From: UBA2357 sp041678045
GTDB taxonomy: Bacteria; Pseudomonadota; Gammaproteobacteria; Burkholderiales; Rhodocyclaceae
DNA length: 64,000 nt
Assembly: GCA_041678045.1 (NCBI GenBank)
Contig: JBAYOV010000004.1
Coordinates: 1 to 64,000, forward strand
Direction of reading: 5' to 3'
Below are positions 36,608 to 44,424 of this stretch, piece by piece. Both the position numbers and the translations under genes were made by a program. Position 1 is the first letter of the stretch; the number at the start of each line of letters is the position of its first letter. Below the pieces are notes generated by a model. That model had not been told where the DNA came from. It worked only from the letters and a program-made list of their open reading frames with translations, and searched no databases.

Positions 36608-37576
36608 TTAGTGATTTCTCTCAACTGCGAAGGAGGACAATTCTAGCAACGAATCTTTGAAAATGGAAGGGGGAAGATGCATTAATTTTTCAGCCGCGCG
36701 CTGGGCTTCCGCACGGGCACTATCGCGCGAGGCGTCGAGGGCGCCGGTGGCATGGATGATTTCGAGTACCGCCGGAAAATCTTCGCGACCACCGGACTCG
36801 ATGGCCTGCCGTACTCGTGCCGACTGTTCCGGCGTGCCGCGTTGCATGGCAAAGATCAGCGGCAGGGTGGGTTTGCCCTCGGCCAGGTCGTCGCCCAGGT
36901 GCTTGCCAAGTGCAACTTCGTCCGAAGTGTAGTCCAGCACATCGTCGATGATCTGGAAGGCCGTCCCCAGGTGCATGCCGAACGCCGCCACGTCCTCTTC
37001 AAGTTGACTGTCGCCCCCCCCCAGGATCGCGCCCAGGCGGGTGGCCGCCTCGAACAGCTTGGCTGTCTTGTAGCGGATCACCTGGAGATAGTCATCGATG
37101 CTGACATCCGCATTCTGGCAGTTCAGCAACTGCAGCACCTCACCTTCCGCAATCACGTTCGTGGCATCGGCCAGCACACGCATCACCCGGATGTCGTCCA
37201 CGCTCACCATCATCTGGAACGCGCGCGAGTACAGGAAGTCCCCCACCAGCACCGACGCCGCGTTGCCGAACAGCGCATTCGCGGTCTTGTTGCCGCGACG
37301 CAGATCCGACTCATCCACCACATCGTCGTGCAGCAGGGTGGCCGTGTGGATGAACTCCACCACTGCGGCCAGTTCGTGATGATGCTCGCCGCGATAGCCC
37401 AGCGCATTGGCACAAAACAGCACCAGCGCAGGACGCAGGCGCTTGCCCCCGCTATTGATGATGTACTCCGCAACCTGCCGAATCAGCACGACATCGGAAT
37501 ACAGTCGCTTGCGGATGACGCCATCGACCGCCTGCATGTCTGCGGCAATGGGTGAGAGGAGTTGCTGGGTCGACAA
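36608..37576 (-). CDS. ispB: Octaprenyl diphosphate synthase
   Basis: A trans-prenyl chain-elongating enzyme that makes the ubiquinone side chain. It is 322 residues (E. coli 323). The two aspartate-rich motifs are DDVVD (84-88) and DDVLD (211-215), with GGKRLRP at 43-49. The first codon is TTG at 37576; the sequence from there (LLSPIAADMQAVDGVIRKRLYSD) aligns with the E. coli N-terminus, and the next ATG is at residue 14, so TTG is likely real. The ribosome site is poor. rplU, which is usually beside ispB in gammaproteobacteria, is 20 kb away here. Exact chain length cannot be read from sequence. Confidence 0.94.
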   Translation of the reverse strand: MSTQQLLSPIAADMQAVDGVIRKRLYSDVVLIRQVAEYIINSGGKRLRPALVLFCANALGYRGEHHHELAAVVEFIHTATLLHDDVVDESDLRRGNKTANALFGNAASVLVGDFLYSRAFQMMVSVDDIRVMRVLADATNVIAEGEVLQLLNCQNADVSIDDYLQVIRYKTAKLFEAATRLGAILGGGDSQLEEDVAAFGMHLGTAFQIIDDVLDYTSDEVALGKHLGDDLAEGKPTLPLIFAMQRGTPEQSARVRQAIESGGREDFPAVLEIIHATGALDASRDSARAEAQRAAEKLMHLPPSIFKDSLLELSSFAVERNH

Positions 37577-37677
37577 GGCTGCTGCGCTCGCAAAAATCAG
37601 GGATGGTATGGGCGACCAACACGCCCGTCAAGAATCTGCTATCGACCCGCCCGGTGTCCGGCGGGTTCCCCGGCAGC

Positions 37678-38421
37678 TCATTCAAGCGCGCCCAGCAGGT
37701 CGGGGCGATCGGTAATCACCGCGTTCACACCCCACGCCAGCAGGCAATGCGCGCGCTGCGGATCGTTCTCGGTATACGCCACCACCCACAACCCGGACGC
37801 ACGTAACGCCGCAACCATCGCCTGGTCGAGGGTGTCGCTGGCGGCATGCAGCGCCTGCACGCCCAATCGGGCGCAGCGGGCCTGCCAGTCGCCCGGCACG
37901 GCTTCGACCAGCAAGCCACGCGGGAGCGAAGGGGCATGCCGGGCCGCCTCTTCCAGCGCCAGGCCGGAAAATGAGGACAGCAGGGGCACCTGCCCCTGCT
38001 CCGTTTTTTCCCAGATACGCGCAGCCAGGGCGGCCACCACCTGACCAGTCAACCGCTCGGCACCGCATGAAGGCTTGATTTCAACGTTCGCGCAGACCTG
38101 ATTCTGTACACAGGCCAAAGCCAGGGTTTCGAATTGCGGGAGTGGCTCGCCGGCAAAGGCCGGCGAAAAACGGCAACCGGCATCCACCGACGACAAGGCA
38201 GCGTCACTCAGATCCGCCACCCTGCCCCGCCGGTTGGTGGTGCGATCCAGGGTTTCGTCATGAATCACCACGGCCGTGCCCGAGGCATTCAGCATCACAT
38301 CGAACTCCACCGCCCGACATGCATACTGCTGCGCGGTACGCAGTCCCGCAAGCGTGTTCTCGGGTGCCAGCACACCGCCACAGCGGTGCGCAAACACCTT
38401 GGGCCAGGGCCAGTCGGACAT
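37678..38421 (-). CDS. ugpQ: Cytoplasmic glycerophosphodiester phosphodiesterase
   Basis: A 247-residue TIM-barrel GDPD that hydrolyses glycerophosphodiesters to glycerol-3-phosphate and an alcohol. It has AHRCGGVLAPENT (11-23), VEFDVMLNASGTAVVIHD and the NVEIKPSCG metal-site stretch. There is no signal peptide. Similarity in order and wording to E. coli UgpQ (start MSNWPYP versus MSDWPWP) is strong. The ATG at 38421 shares one base with the stop of the upstream ugpB-like gene (TGATG), so it is coupled to that transport component. No ugpA, ugpE or ugpC follows. Confidence 0.92.
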   Translation of the reverse strand: MSDWPWPKVFAHRCGGVLAPENTLAGLRTAQQYACRAVEFDVMLNASGTAVVIHDETLDRTTNRRGRVADLSDAALSSVDAGCRFSPAFAGEPLPQFETLALACVQNQVCANVEIKPSCGAERLTGQVVAALAARIWEKTEQGQVPLLSSFSGLALEEAARHAPSLPRGLLVEAVPGDWQARCARLGVQALHAASDTLDQAMVAALRASGLWVVAYTENDPQRAHCLLAWGVNAVITDRPDLLGALE

Positions 38422-39716
38422 CAGCGCGCTGGCATCTGCAACTGCATCACCGCTTCATCGAGCGCCTGCTTGGCCGGCTTGCGTCCGGACCAGACGTCTT
38501 CCAGTGCCTGATCGACCAGACGCAGGGTGCCGGCCTGACCGGTCAGGATGGACGCCGAAGAGGCTGGCGTGGTGCGCTTGTTGACGAGTTGCGCGACCGC
38601 GACCCGGATGTTCTCGAGATCATCGCCGAGCAGGTTGCTTTCAGCCGCAAGGAAGCCGGAACGGTTCAATGGCAGATAGCCGGTTTCGCGCTGCCAATGT
38701 ACCTGATTCTCGGGCTGCAGCCAGAAGTTCACAAATGCGGCCATGGCCTTGTATTCGGCCGGCTTGTGCCCCGCCGTCAGCCACAGCATCGCACCGTCGG
38801 CGAGCGTGTTCTGCGGCGCGCCGGGCATGTCATCGTGATATGGCAGGGACGCAATGCCCAGCTCGAACCCACCCTGGCGACGGAAACTCGGCCAGCTCGA
38901 CGAAGACGCCGCAATGGTCGCGCACTCACCTCGTGCGAAGCGGCTCTCCGCCTCACGTGCGTCCGGGTAGATGCGCATGAACTGAGCGCGATGCCAGCTC
39001 GCCATCAGCGCCACATGCTTGATCTGCAGCATGCCGTTGAAGCGGGGCAGCTCACGCCTGGCTTCGGTGCGCGTCACCGGCTCGTTGTGCCAGGCACTGG
39101 CGTTCTCGATCATCACCCGGCCGGGCTCGGCCACGGTGTACGGGCAGGTCGAACCGGCATCGAACAGACGATCAAGCGCCTCCTGCAGACCGCTCCAGGT
39201 CTGCAGGGGCATGTCCGGATTCAGGCCGGCACGGCGCAAGGCATCGCGGTTTACATACAACACCGGGGTGGACATGCCCACTGGCAGGGCCAGCAGGCGC
39301 CCCTGTGCATCGACCGTATGACGCGGCACCACTGGAGGCGGCTTGACCGCCTGCAGCGGCAGCCCGGCTTCGCGCATGGCCGCATGCACAGGCTTGTAGC
39401 GTGGCGTACGGGCGGCCAGGAAACGCTCCGCAGCCTCACCTTCGGTGATCAGCATGTGCGCCTGCGCCCCCTCCTGCCAACTGCCCGCTTCGACACGCAC
39501 GACAAAGTCTTGTCGGCTCTGGTTGAAACGGGTAGCAAGCTCGGACAAAGCCTGGTGACGGTCGGCATCAAGCTGGTGCAGCAGTACCAGCTGACGGGGA
39601 CCACCCGAGGCCGGTGCCGCCATGAGCGCACTGCTGAAACCCACGCTGACCAAGGTCAGCGTCACTGCTCCGGCGCAACTGGTGCGCAAAAAACGGGCAA
39701 AGACGGATCGAATCAA
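38421..39716 (-). CDS. ugpB: Extracellular solute-binding protein, UgpB-like
   Basis: A 431-residue periplasmic binding protein of ABC family 1, closest in style to UgpB, which binds sn-glycerol-3-phosphate and glycerophosphocholine. The signal peptide covers about 1-33 (SALMA-APA). UgpB-like traits include the GMSTPVLYVNRDALRRAGL region and the ASSSSWPSF and GYLPLNRSGF segments. The start is TTG at 39716, with GAGG seven bases upstream. It is fused by overlap to ugpQ, which supports a glycerophosphodiester role. Its ABC permeases and ATPase are absent from this locus. Confidence 0.85.
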   Translation of the reverse strand: MIRSVFARFLRTSCAGAVTLTLVSVGFSSALMAAPASGGPRQLVLLHQLDADRHQALSELATRFNQSRQDFVVRVEAGSWQEGAQAHMLITEGEAAERFLAARTPRYKPVHAAMREAGLPLQAVKPPPVVPRHTVDAQGRLLALPVGMSTPVLYVNRDALRRAGLNPDMPLQTWSGLQEALDRLFDAGSTCPYTVAEPGRVMIENASAWHNEPVTRTEARRELPRFNGMLQIKHVALMASWHRAQFMRIYPDAREAESRFARGECATIAASSSSWPSFRRQGGFELGIASLPYHDDMPGAPQNTLADGAMLWLTAGHKPAEYKAMAAFVNFWLQPENQVHWQRETGYLPLNRSGFLAAESNLLGDDLENIRVAVAQLVNKRTTPASSASILTGQAGTLRLVDQALEDVWSGRKPAKQALDEAVMQLQMPAR

Positions 39717-39948
39717 TTTGAAACCTCGAGGGTAGAAACATGTCCGCTGCGGACAGACAGAATGCAGATAGACCGGAAAATCACGGAGGGATTGCCAACG
39801 CCAATCATATACGCAAGCGCCCCGCAGCGGTTTCCTTCAAGATTTGCCAACGGGGTGCCGTTAAGATGACGACTGCCAGGCAGCAAGCCGAAGCATCGCC
39901 GCTGCGGCCTTTCCTGAAACCTGAATCCGCCCAGTGGGCGAGCGCACT

Positions 39949-40314
39949 ATGACCCTCAAAACGCTTCTGATCCTGACGTCTGTGTTCATGCTCTCCGGCT
40001 GCGACATGCTGCTTGAGACGCTGGAAATTCCCAATCCAGCCAAGGAACAGGCGCAACTGGTCACCGAGGGCAAGGCGGTGGGCAGCGCCTGCCGGCATGC
40101 AGGTCGTTCGCTGGAAGACTGTTACCTGCTCAACCCGGAGTCGCCCAAGTCGGCCATCTTTGCGGGCTGGCGTGAAATGAACGACTATATGCTAGCCAAC
40201 AGCCTGGAGGTCGTTCCCTCGCAACTGACCGCCGACCGCCTGCCGGCGCTCAGCCTGCCCGACAACATCATCAGCGAAGGGGGCGGCACGCCCGCCCCCA
40301 AACCCGCCGACTGA
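39949..40314 (+). CDS. Small lipoprotein of unknown function
   Basis: A 121-residue predicted lipoprotein with lipobox MLSGC (Cys18) right after a short hydrophobic signal. The mature part has two further Cys (in GSACRHAGRSLEDCYLLNP) that could form a disulfide, and a C-terminal Pro/Gly tail. The ATG at 39949 is chosen because it begins the signal peptide; a GTG 15 bases upstream is the alternative. It is divergent from ugpB and ends five bases before the converging aldo/keto reductase stop. I do not recognise the family. Confidence 0.7.
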   Translation: MTLKTLLILTSVFMLSGCDMLLETLEIPNPAKEQAQLVTEGKAVGSACRHAGRSLEDCYLLNPESPKSAIFAGWREMNDYMLANSLEVVPSQLTADRLPALSLPDNIISEGGGTPAPKPAD

Positions 40315-40319
40315 ACCGC

Positions 40320-41357
40320 TCAGGGCGCGGGATTACCGAAGCGCAGATGCAGGTCGTCCAGCGCAGCCAGTTGCGCTTCATCCAGCACCACCTCCCACGC
40401 AGCAAGGTTTTCTTCAAGCTGAGCGAGCGTGGTTGCACCGATGATGGTGCTGGCCACGAAAGGCCGCCGATACACGAACGCCAGCGCCAGCGTGGCGGGC
40501 GACAGCCCCCACTCGCGCGCCAGCGCCACATGGGCCTGCACCGCAGCCGGCACACCCGGCTTGGCATAACGCTGACCAAAGCTCTCGAACTCGGTCAGCC
40601 GGCCCGGCGCATGACGGTCGGCCAGGTACTTTCCGCTCAGATGTCCGAAGGCCAGCGGCGAATACGGAAGCAGCGACACCGCCTCGCGCTGGCACACTTC
40701 GGCCAGCCCGTACTCGAACACCCGGTTGAGCAGGTTATAGGCGTTCTGGGTCGACACCACACGGGGCAACCCGTACTCCTCCGACAGCCGAACGAACTGC
40801 ATCACCCCCCAGGGGTGTTCGTTGGACAGCCCGACATGGCGCACCTTTCCTTCCTGCACCAACTCGGCCAACGCCTCCAGCTGGGCGCGGATCGGCGTGC
40901 ATTCACGCTCGCGGCTGGCGTCATACTGCCATTGGCCGAACATCGGCTGATTGCGCTCTGGCCAGTGCAGCTGATACAGATCCACATAATCGGTCTTCAG
41001 CCGCTGCAGGCTGCCCTCGATCGCCGCACGGATGTTGGCACGGTCGAGCGCCGGCGGGCCGCCCCGTATCCACTCCAGGCTGCGCGCCGGGCCAGCCACC
41101 TTGGTGGCCAGGACGATCCGGTCGCGCGGCTGGCGGGCCAGCCAGTCGCCCACAATGCGCTCGGTGGCACCATAGGTGTCGGCACGCGGCGGCACCGCAT
41201 ACATCTCTGCGGTGTCGATGAAGTTGATGCCCGCATCGCGCGCACGATCCAGCTGCGCATGGGCCTGCGCGGCCGTATTTTGCTGGCCGAAAGTCATCGT
41301 GCCCAGGCACACTGCCGAAACGTTCAGGTCGCTGCTGCCAAGTTTCCGGTAATCCAT
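40320..41357 (-). CDS. Aldo/keto reductase, Tas-like
   Basis: A 345-residue NADP(H)-dependent reductase with TIM-barrel fold, of the Tas/YajO group. The catalytic tetrad is visible: Asp and Tyr in INFIDTAEMYA (about 44-54), Lys in VLATKVAG, and His in DLYQLHWPERN. The C-terminal cofactor site has STIIGATTLAQLEENL. AGGAGGA lies three bases before the ATG at 41357, a very strong site. E. coli Tas (346 residues) has near-identical length and layout. Natural substrate is unknown. It is divergent from rlmM. Confidence 0.9.
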   Translation of the reverse strand: MDYRKLGSSDLNVSAVCLGTMTFGQQNTAAQAHAQLDRARDAGINFIDTAEMYAVPPRADTYGATERIVGDWLARQPRDRIVLATKVAGPARSLEWIRGGPPALDRANIRAAIEGSLQRLKTDYVDLYQLHWPERNQPMFGQWQYDASRERECTPIRAQLEALAELVQEGKVRHVGLSNEHPWGVMQFVRLSEEYGLPRVVSTQNAYNLLNRVFEYGLAEVCQREAVSLLPYSPLAFGHLSGKYLADRHAPGRLTEFESFGQRYAKPGVPAAVQAHVALAREWGLSPATLALAFVYRRPFVASTIIGATTLAQLEENLAAWEVVLDEAQLAALDDLHLRFGNPAP

Positions 41358-41428
41358 GCTTCCTCCTGTCTTTCCCGCGCCGGGCGCCGTATCATCCCGG
41401 CCTGTTCGCGCATCATAGCAATCACATC

Positions 41429-42553
41429 ATGCCCTCACCTACCGACATGCATTTCGACACCGCCCCGGCCTCGGGCGCGATTGCCTACGGCCTGATCGCG
41501 CTGTGCCGTGCCGGCTTCGAGAACGATCTGGCCGGCGAACTGGACGCCCTTGCCCGGCGCATCGGGCTGGACGGCCATGTGCGTGCCCGCGAGGGCAGCG
41601 CCTTCGTGGTCTTTTACTGCAACGAAGCCATCGGTTTTGAAGAACTCGCCGAGCACTGCGACTGGCGCCGGCTGGTGTTCGCCCGCCAGTTGCTGCCCTG
41701 GTTTGCACGGGTCGACGACCTGCCCGAGCGCGACCGGGCCACCCCGCTCACCCAGGCGGCCCGCACGGCGGGGCAGCGCTTTGGCGACATCGCACTGGAA
41801 ACACCGGACACGGACACCGCCAAACAGATGTCCGGCTTCTGCCGACGCTTTGCCGAACCGTTTTCGGCCCAGCTCGAGAAAGCCGGCGTGCTGCGCAGCC
41901 GTGGCAAAACCCCGCGCCCCTGCCTGCATGTGCTGTTTAGCGATGCCCGCACTGCGTGGCTGTGCGCTGCGCTACCCGCCAACGAATCTCCCTGGCCCAT
42001 GGGCATTCCCCGCCTGCGCATGCCACATGAAGCCGCCAGCCGTTCCACGCTGAAGCTGGCCGAAGCCTTCTTCGCGCTGCTCACCGAGGAGGAGCGCAAC
42101 AGCACGCTGCGCGCCGGCCTGCGCGCCGTTGACCTGGGCGCAGCCCCTGGCGGCTGGACCTGGCAACTGGCCCATCGGGGCCTGCATGTGACGGCGGTGG
42201 ACAACGGGCCGATGGCACCTTCGGTAATGGCCACCGGTATGGTCGAACACCTGCGCGCCGACGGTTTCACCTGGCGCCCGCGACGCACGGTGGATTGGCT
42301 GGTGTGCGACATGGTGGAACAGCCCGCACGCATCGCCACCCTGATTGCCGACTGGGTCGCAAGCGGCCGCTGCCGACGGGCAATGTTCAATCTCAAGCTG
42401 CCGATGAAAAAGCGGCTGCAGGCGGTCGAACAATGCCGCAACATCATCCACAAGCGGCTTGCCAGCGTGGGGCATTACGAGCTGCGCATCAAGCACCTGT
42501 ACCACGACCGCGAGGAGGTCACCGCCTATCTCGCCCTGCGCCAGTCCGGCTGA
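41429..42553 (+). CDS. rlmM: 23S rRNA C2498 2'-O-ribose methyltransferase
   Basis: Methylates the 2'-O of C2498 in 23S rRNA before ribosome assembly. It is 374 residues (E. coli 366). The N-terminal ferredoxin-like/THUMP part (about 1-215) is followed by a Rossmann domain with VDLGAAPGGWTWQL (about 231-244). The K-D-K-E tetrad is represented by DWLVCDMVEQP, FNLKLPMKKR and the EEVTAYL end. No ribosome site is obvious before the ATG at 41429; a second ATG 18 bases on is possible. Good confidence from full-length match. Confidence 0.95.
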   Translation: MPSPTDMHFDTAPASGAIAYGLIALCRAGFENDLAGELDALARRIGLDGHVRAREGSAFVVFYCNEAIGFEELAEHCDWRRLVFARQLLPWFARVDDLPERDRATPLTQAARTAGQRFGDIALETPDTDTAKQMSGFCRRFAEPFSAQLEKAGVLRSRGKTPRPCLHVLFSDARTAWLCAALPANESPWPMGIPRLRMPHEAASRSTLKLAEAFFALLTEEERNSTLRAGLRAVDLGAAPGGWTWQLAHRGLHVTAVDNGPMAPSVMATGMVEHLRADGFTWRPRRTVDWLVCDMVEQPARIATLIADWVASGRCRRAMFNLKLPMKKRLQAVEQCRNIIHKRLASVGHYELRIKHLYHDREEVTAYLALRQSG

Positions 42554-42628
42554 AGCGTGCACGCTGCATGACCGGGACAACACTGCCGCACTGCCGCAAT
42601 TACGCCCTGCCGTGCACGCTCAGGCGTG

Positions 42629-42634
42629 TATAAT
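42629..42634 (+). promoter_or_regulatory. Probable -10 element for rhlE
   Basis: A perfect TATAAT lies 129 bases before the rhlE start. No good -35 is seen at 16-18 bases. If used, it gives a 5' leader of about 120 bases, which is common for cold-inducible RNA helicase genes; that link is inference. Confidence 0.45.
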
Positions 42635-42763
42635 TGCGGCTTCCGATCAACCGTTTCGGCCTGCCGGCCGGTGCGAGCCGCTTCCGTGCGCGCAGGCGCC
42701 GGTCACACGTTCATCCGCCCAGGGCGCAGCGCGCAGGCCGCTCGCCCCTTCTGAATACACTCT

Positions 42764-44296
42764 ATGAGCTTTGCCGATCTCGGACTGATTCCCGAGCTGC
42801 AGCGCGCGGTGGCCGAAGCCGGCTACACGCAGCCCACCCCCATCCAGCAACAGGCCATCCCTGTCGTGCTGGCCGGTCACGATGTAATGGGCGGCGCCCA
42901 GACCGGTACCGGCAAGACCGCCGGCTTCACGCTGCCGCTCATCCAGAAACTCGCCCGACACGCCAGCACCTCCACCAGCCCGGCCCGTCACCCGGTACGC
43001 GCGCTGGTGCTGGCGCCCACGCGTGAGCTTGCCATGCAGGTGCACGAGTCGGTGAAGACCTATAGCAAGCATGTGCCACTGCGCTCGGTCTGCATCTATG
43101 GCGGCGTGGACATGCGTGCGCAGACCAACGAACTGCGCAATGGCGTGGAAATCATCGTGGCCACACCCGGCCGCCTGCTCGACCATGTGCAGCAAAAGAC
43201 GCTGCAGCTTGGCCAGGTGGAAATGCTTGTGCTCGATGAAGCCGATCGCATGCTCGACATGGGCTTCATCCCCGACATTCGGCGCATTCTCGAGTTGCTG
43301 CCCGCCAACCGGCAAAGCCTGCTGTTCTCGGCCACCTTCTCGGACGAGATCAAGAAGCTTGCCGACCAGATGCTCAAGCAGCCCAAGCTGATCGAGGTTG
43401 CCCGGCGCAACACGGTGTCCGAAACCATCACCCACCGGGTGCACCCGGTTTCTGCAGGCATGAAACGCAACCTGCTCGCCCACCTGTTGCGCCACCAGCC
43501 CGACACGCAGGCGCTGGTGTTCGTCGACACCAAGCTGCTGTGTGGCCGGTTGGCCAGCTATCTGGCCCGTCACAACATCGCCGCCGATGCGATTCACGGC
43601 GACAAGAGCCAGATCCAGCGCAGCGAAACCCTCGAAGCCTTCAAGGCCGGGCGACTGCGCGTGCTGGTGGCCACCGACGTGGCCGCCCGGGGCATCGATA
43701 TCGACGACCTGCCTTCGGTGATCAATTTCGAGCTGCCGCATACCGCCGAAGACTATGTGCACCGCATCGGCCGCACCGGACGGGCGGGACGCCAGGGGCA
43801 CGCAGTGTCGCTGGTGTGCGCCGAGGAAAAATCCCGCCTCGCCGAGATCGAAAAGCTCATCAAACTGGACATTCCACTGGAAGTCATCCCCGGTTTCGAC
43901 CCCGAACCGGACTTCTTTCACGAGGGGGCCGCGCGCAAGCGTGGGGGCGGTCGCGGCAATAACAGCGCCACCGCCCAGGCCTTCGACAGCAGCGATGCCC
44001 CGCGCCGGCGCGCCGAACGGCAGGACAGCCCCCGCAGCGCTGGCAGCAGCAGTGGCAGTGGCAAACGCCCGGGCGGGCGCAGCACGCCACGCGTGGCAGC
44101 CGACGGTTTCGACTTCAGCAAACCCTACCAGCCCTCCGCCGCACCGACTGCAAGCGCCGCGTCCAACCCCTTGGAAGGCACTTCCGCACTGGCCAGCCTG
44201 GCTGCGACGACACCGGTCGCAGTCAGCGGTCGCCAGCAGCGGCCCATCGCCTTCCTGCTGGGCGGATTGGGCCGAAAACCCGACCCGCAGGGCTGA
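42764..44296 (+). CDS. rhlE: ATP-dependent RNA helicase, RhlE subfamily
   Basis: A 510-residue DEAD-box helicase for ribosome assembly or RNA decay. The Q motif precedes AQTGTGKT (45-52), DEAD is at 158-161, SAT is near 188-190, and HRIGRTGRAGRQGHAVS is motif VI. After the core (about 1-375) is a disordered Arg/Ser/Gly-rich tail (about 385-510), with RKRGGGRGNN and SAGSSSGSGKRPGGR stretches typical of RhlE and useful for RNA binding. The very end (RPIAFLLGGLGRKPD) is more hydrophobic. No ribosome site is clear upstream. Confidence 0.92.
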   Translation: MSFADLGLIPELQRAVAEAGYTQPTPIQQQAIPVVLAGHDVMGGAQTGTGKTAGFTLPLIQKLARHASTSTSPARHPVRALVLAPTRELAMQVHESVKTYSKHVPLRSVCIYGGVDMRAQTNELRNGVEIIVATPGRLLDHVQQKTLQLGQVEMLVLDEADRMLDMGFIPDIRRILELLPANRQSLLFSATFSDEIKKLADQMLKQPKLIEVARRNTVSETITHRVHPVSAGMKRNLLAHLLRHQPDTQALVFVDTKLLCGRLASYLARHNIAADAIHGDKSQIQRSETLEAFKAGRLRVLVATDVAARGIDIDDLPSVINFELPHTAEDYVHRIGRTGRAGRQGHAVSLVCAEEKSRLAEIEKLIKLDIPLEVIPGFDPEPDFFHEGAARKRGGGRGNNSATAQAFDSSDAPRRRAERQDSPRSAGSSSGSGKRPGGRSTPRVAADGFDFSKPYQPSAAPTASAASNPLEGTSALASLAATTPVAVSGRQQRPIAFLLGGLGRKPDPQG

Positions 44297-44321
44297 CCCA
44301 GCCGCTTTGCCCCCGCTCCGG

Positions 44322-44355
44322 GCGGAAAAGCGGCCGGCTTACCGCCCTTTTCCGC
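44322..44355 (+). terminator. Hairpin downstream of rhlE
   Basis: GCGGAAAA (44322-44329) pairs with TTTTCCGC (44348-44355), and the inner GCGG (44330-44333) with CCGC (44342-44345). It is an imperfect 12-bp hairpin 26 bases past the rhlE stop, without a trailing T run. Confidence 0.5.
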
Positions 44356-44424
44356 GCAAGGGATTTTGCGGGGCGGCGTATTCTGATGGCACAGTGACCC
44401 ACGCCGGGCAACCGGCCTGCACAC

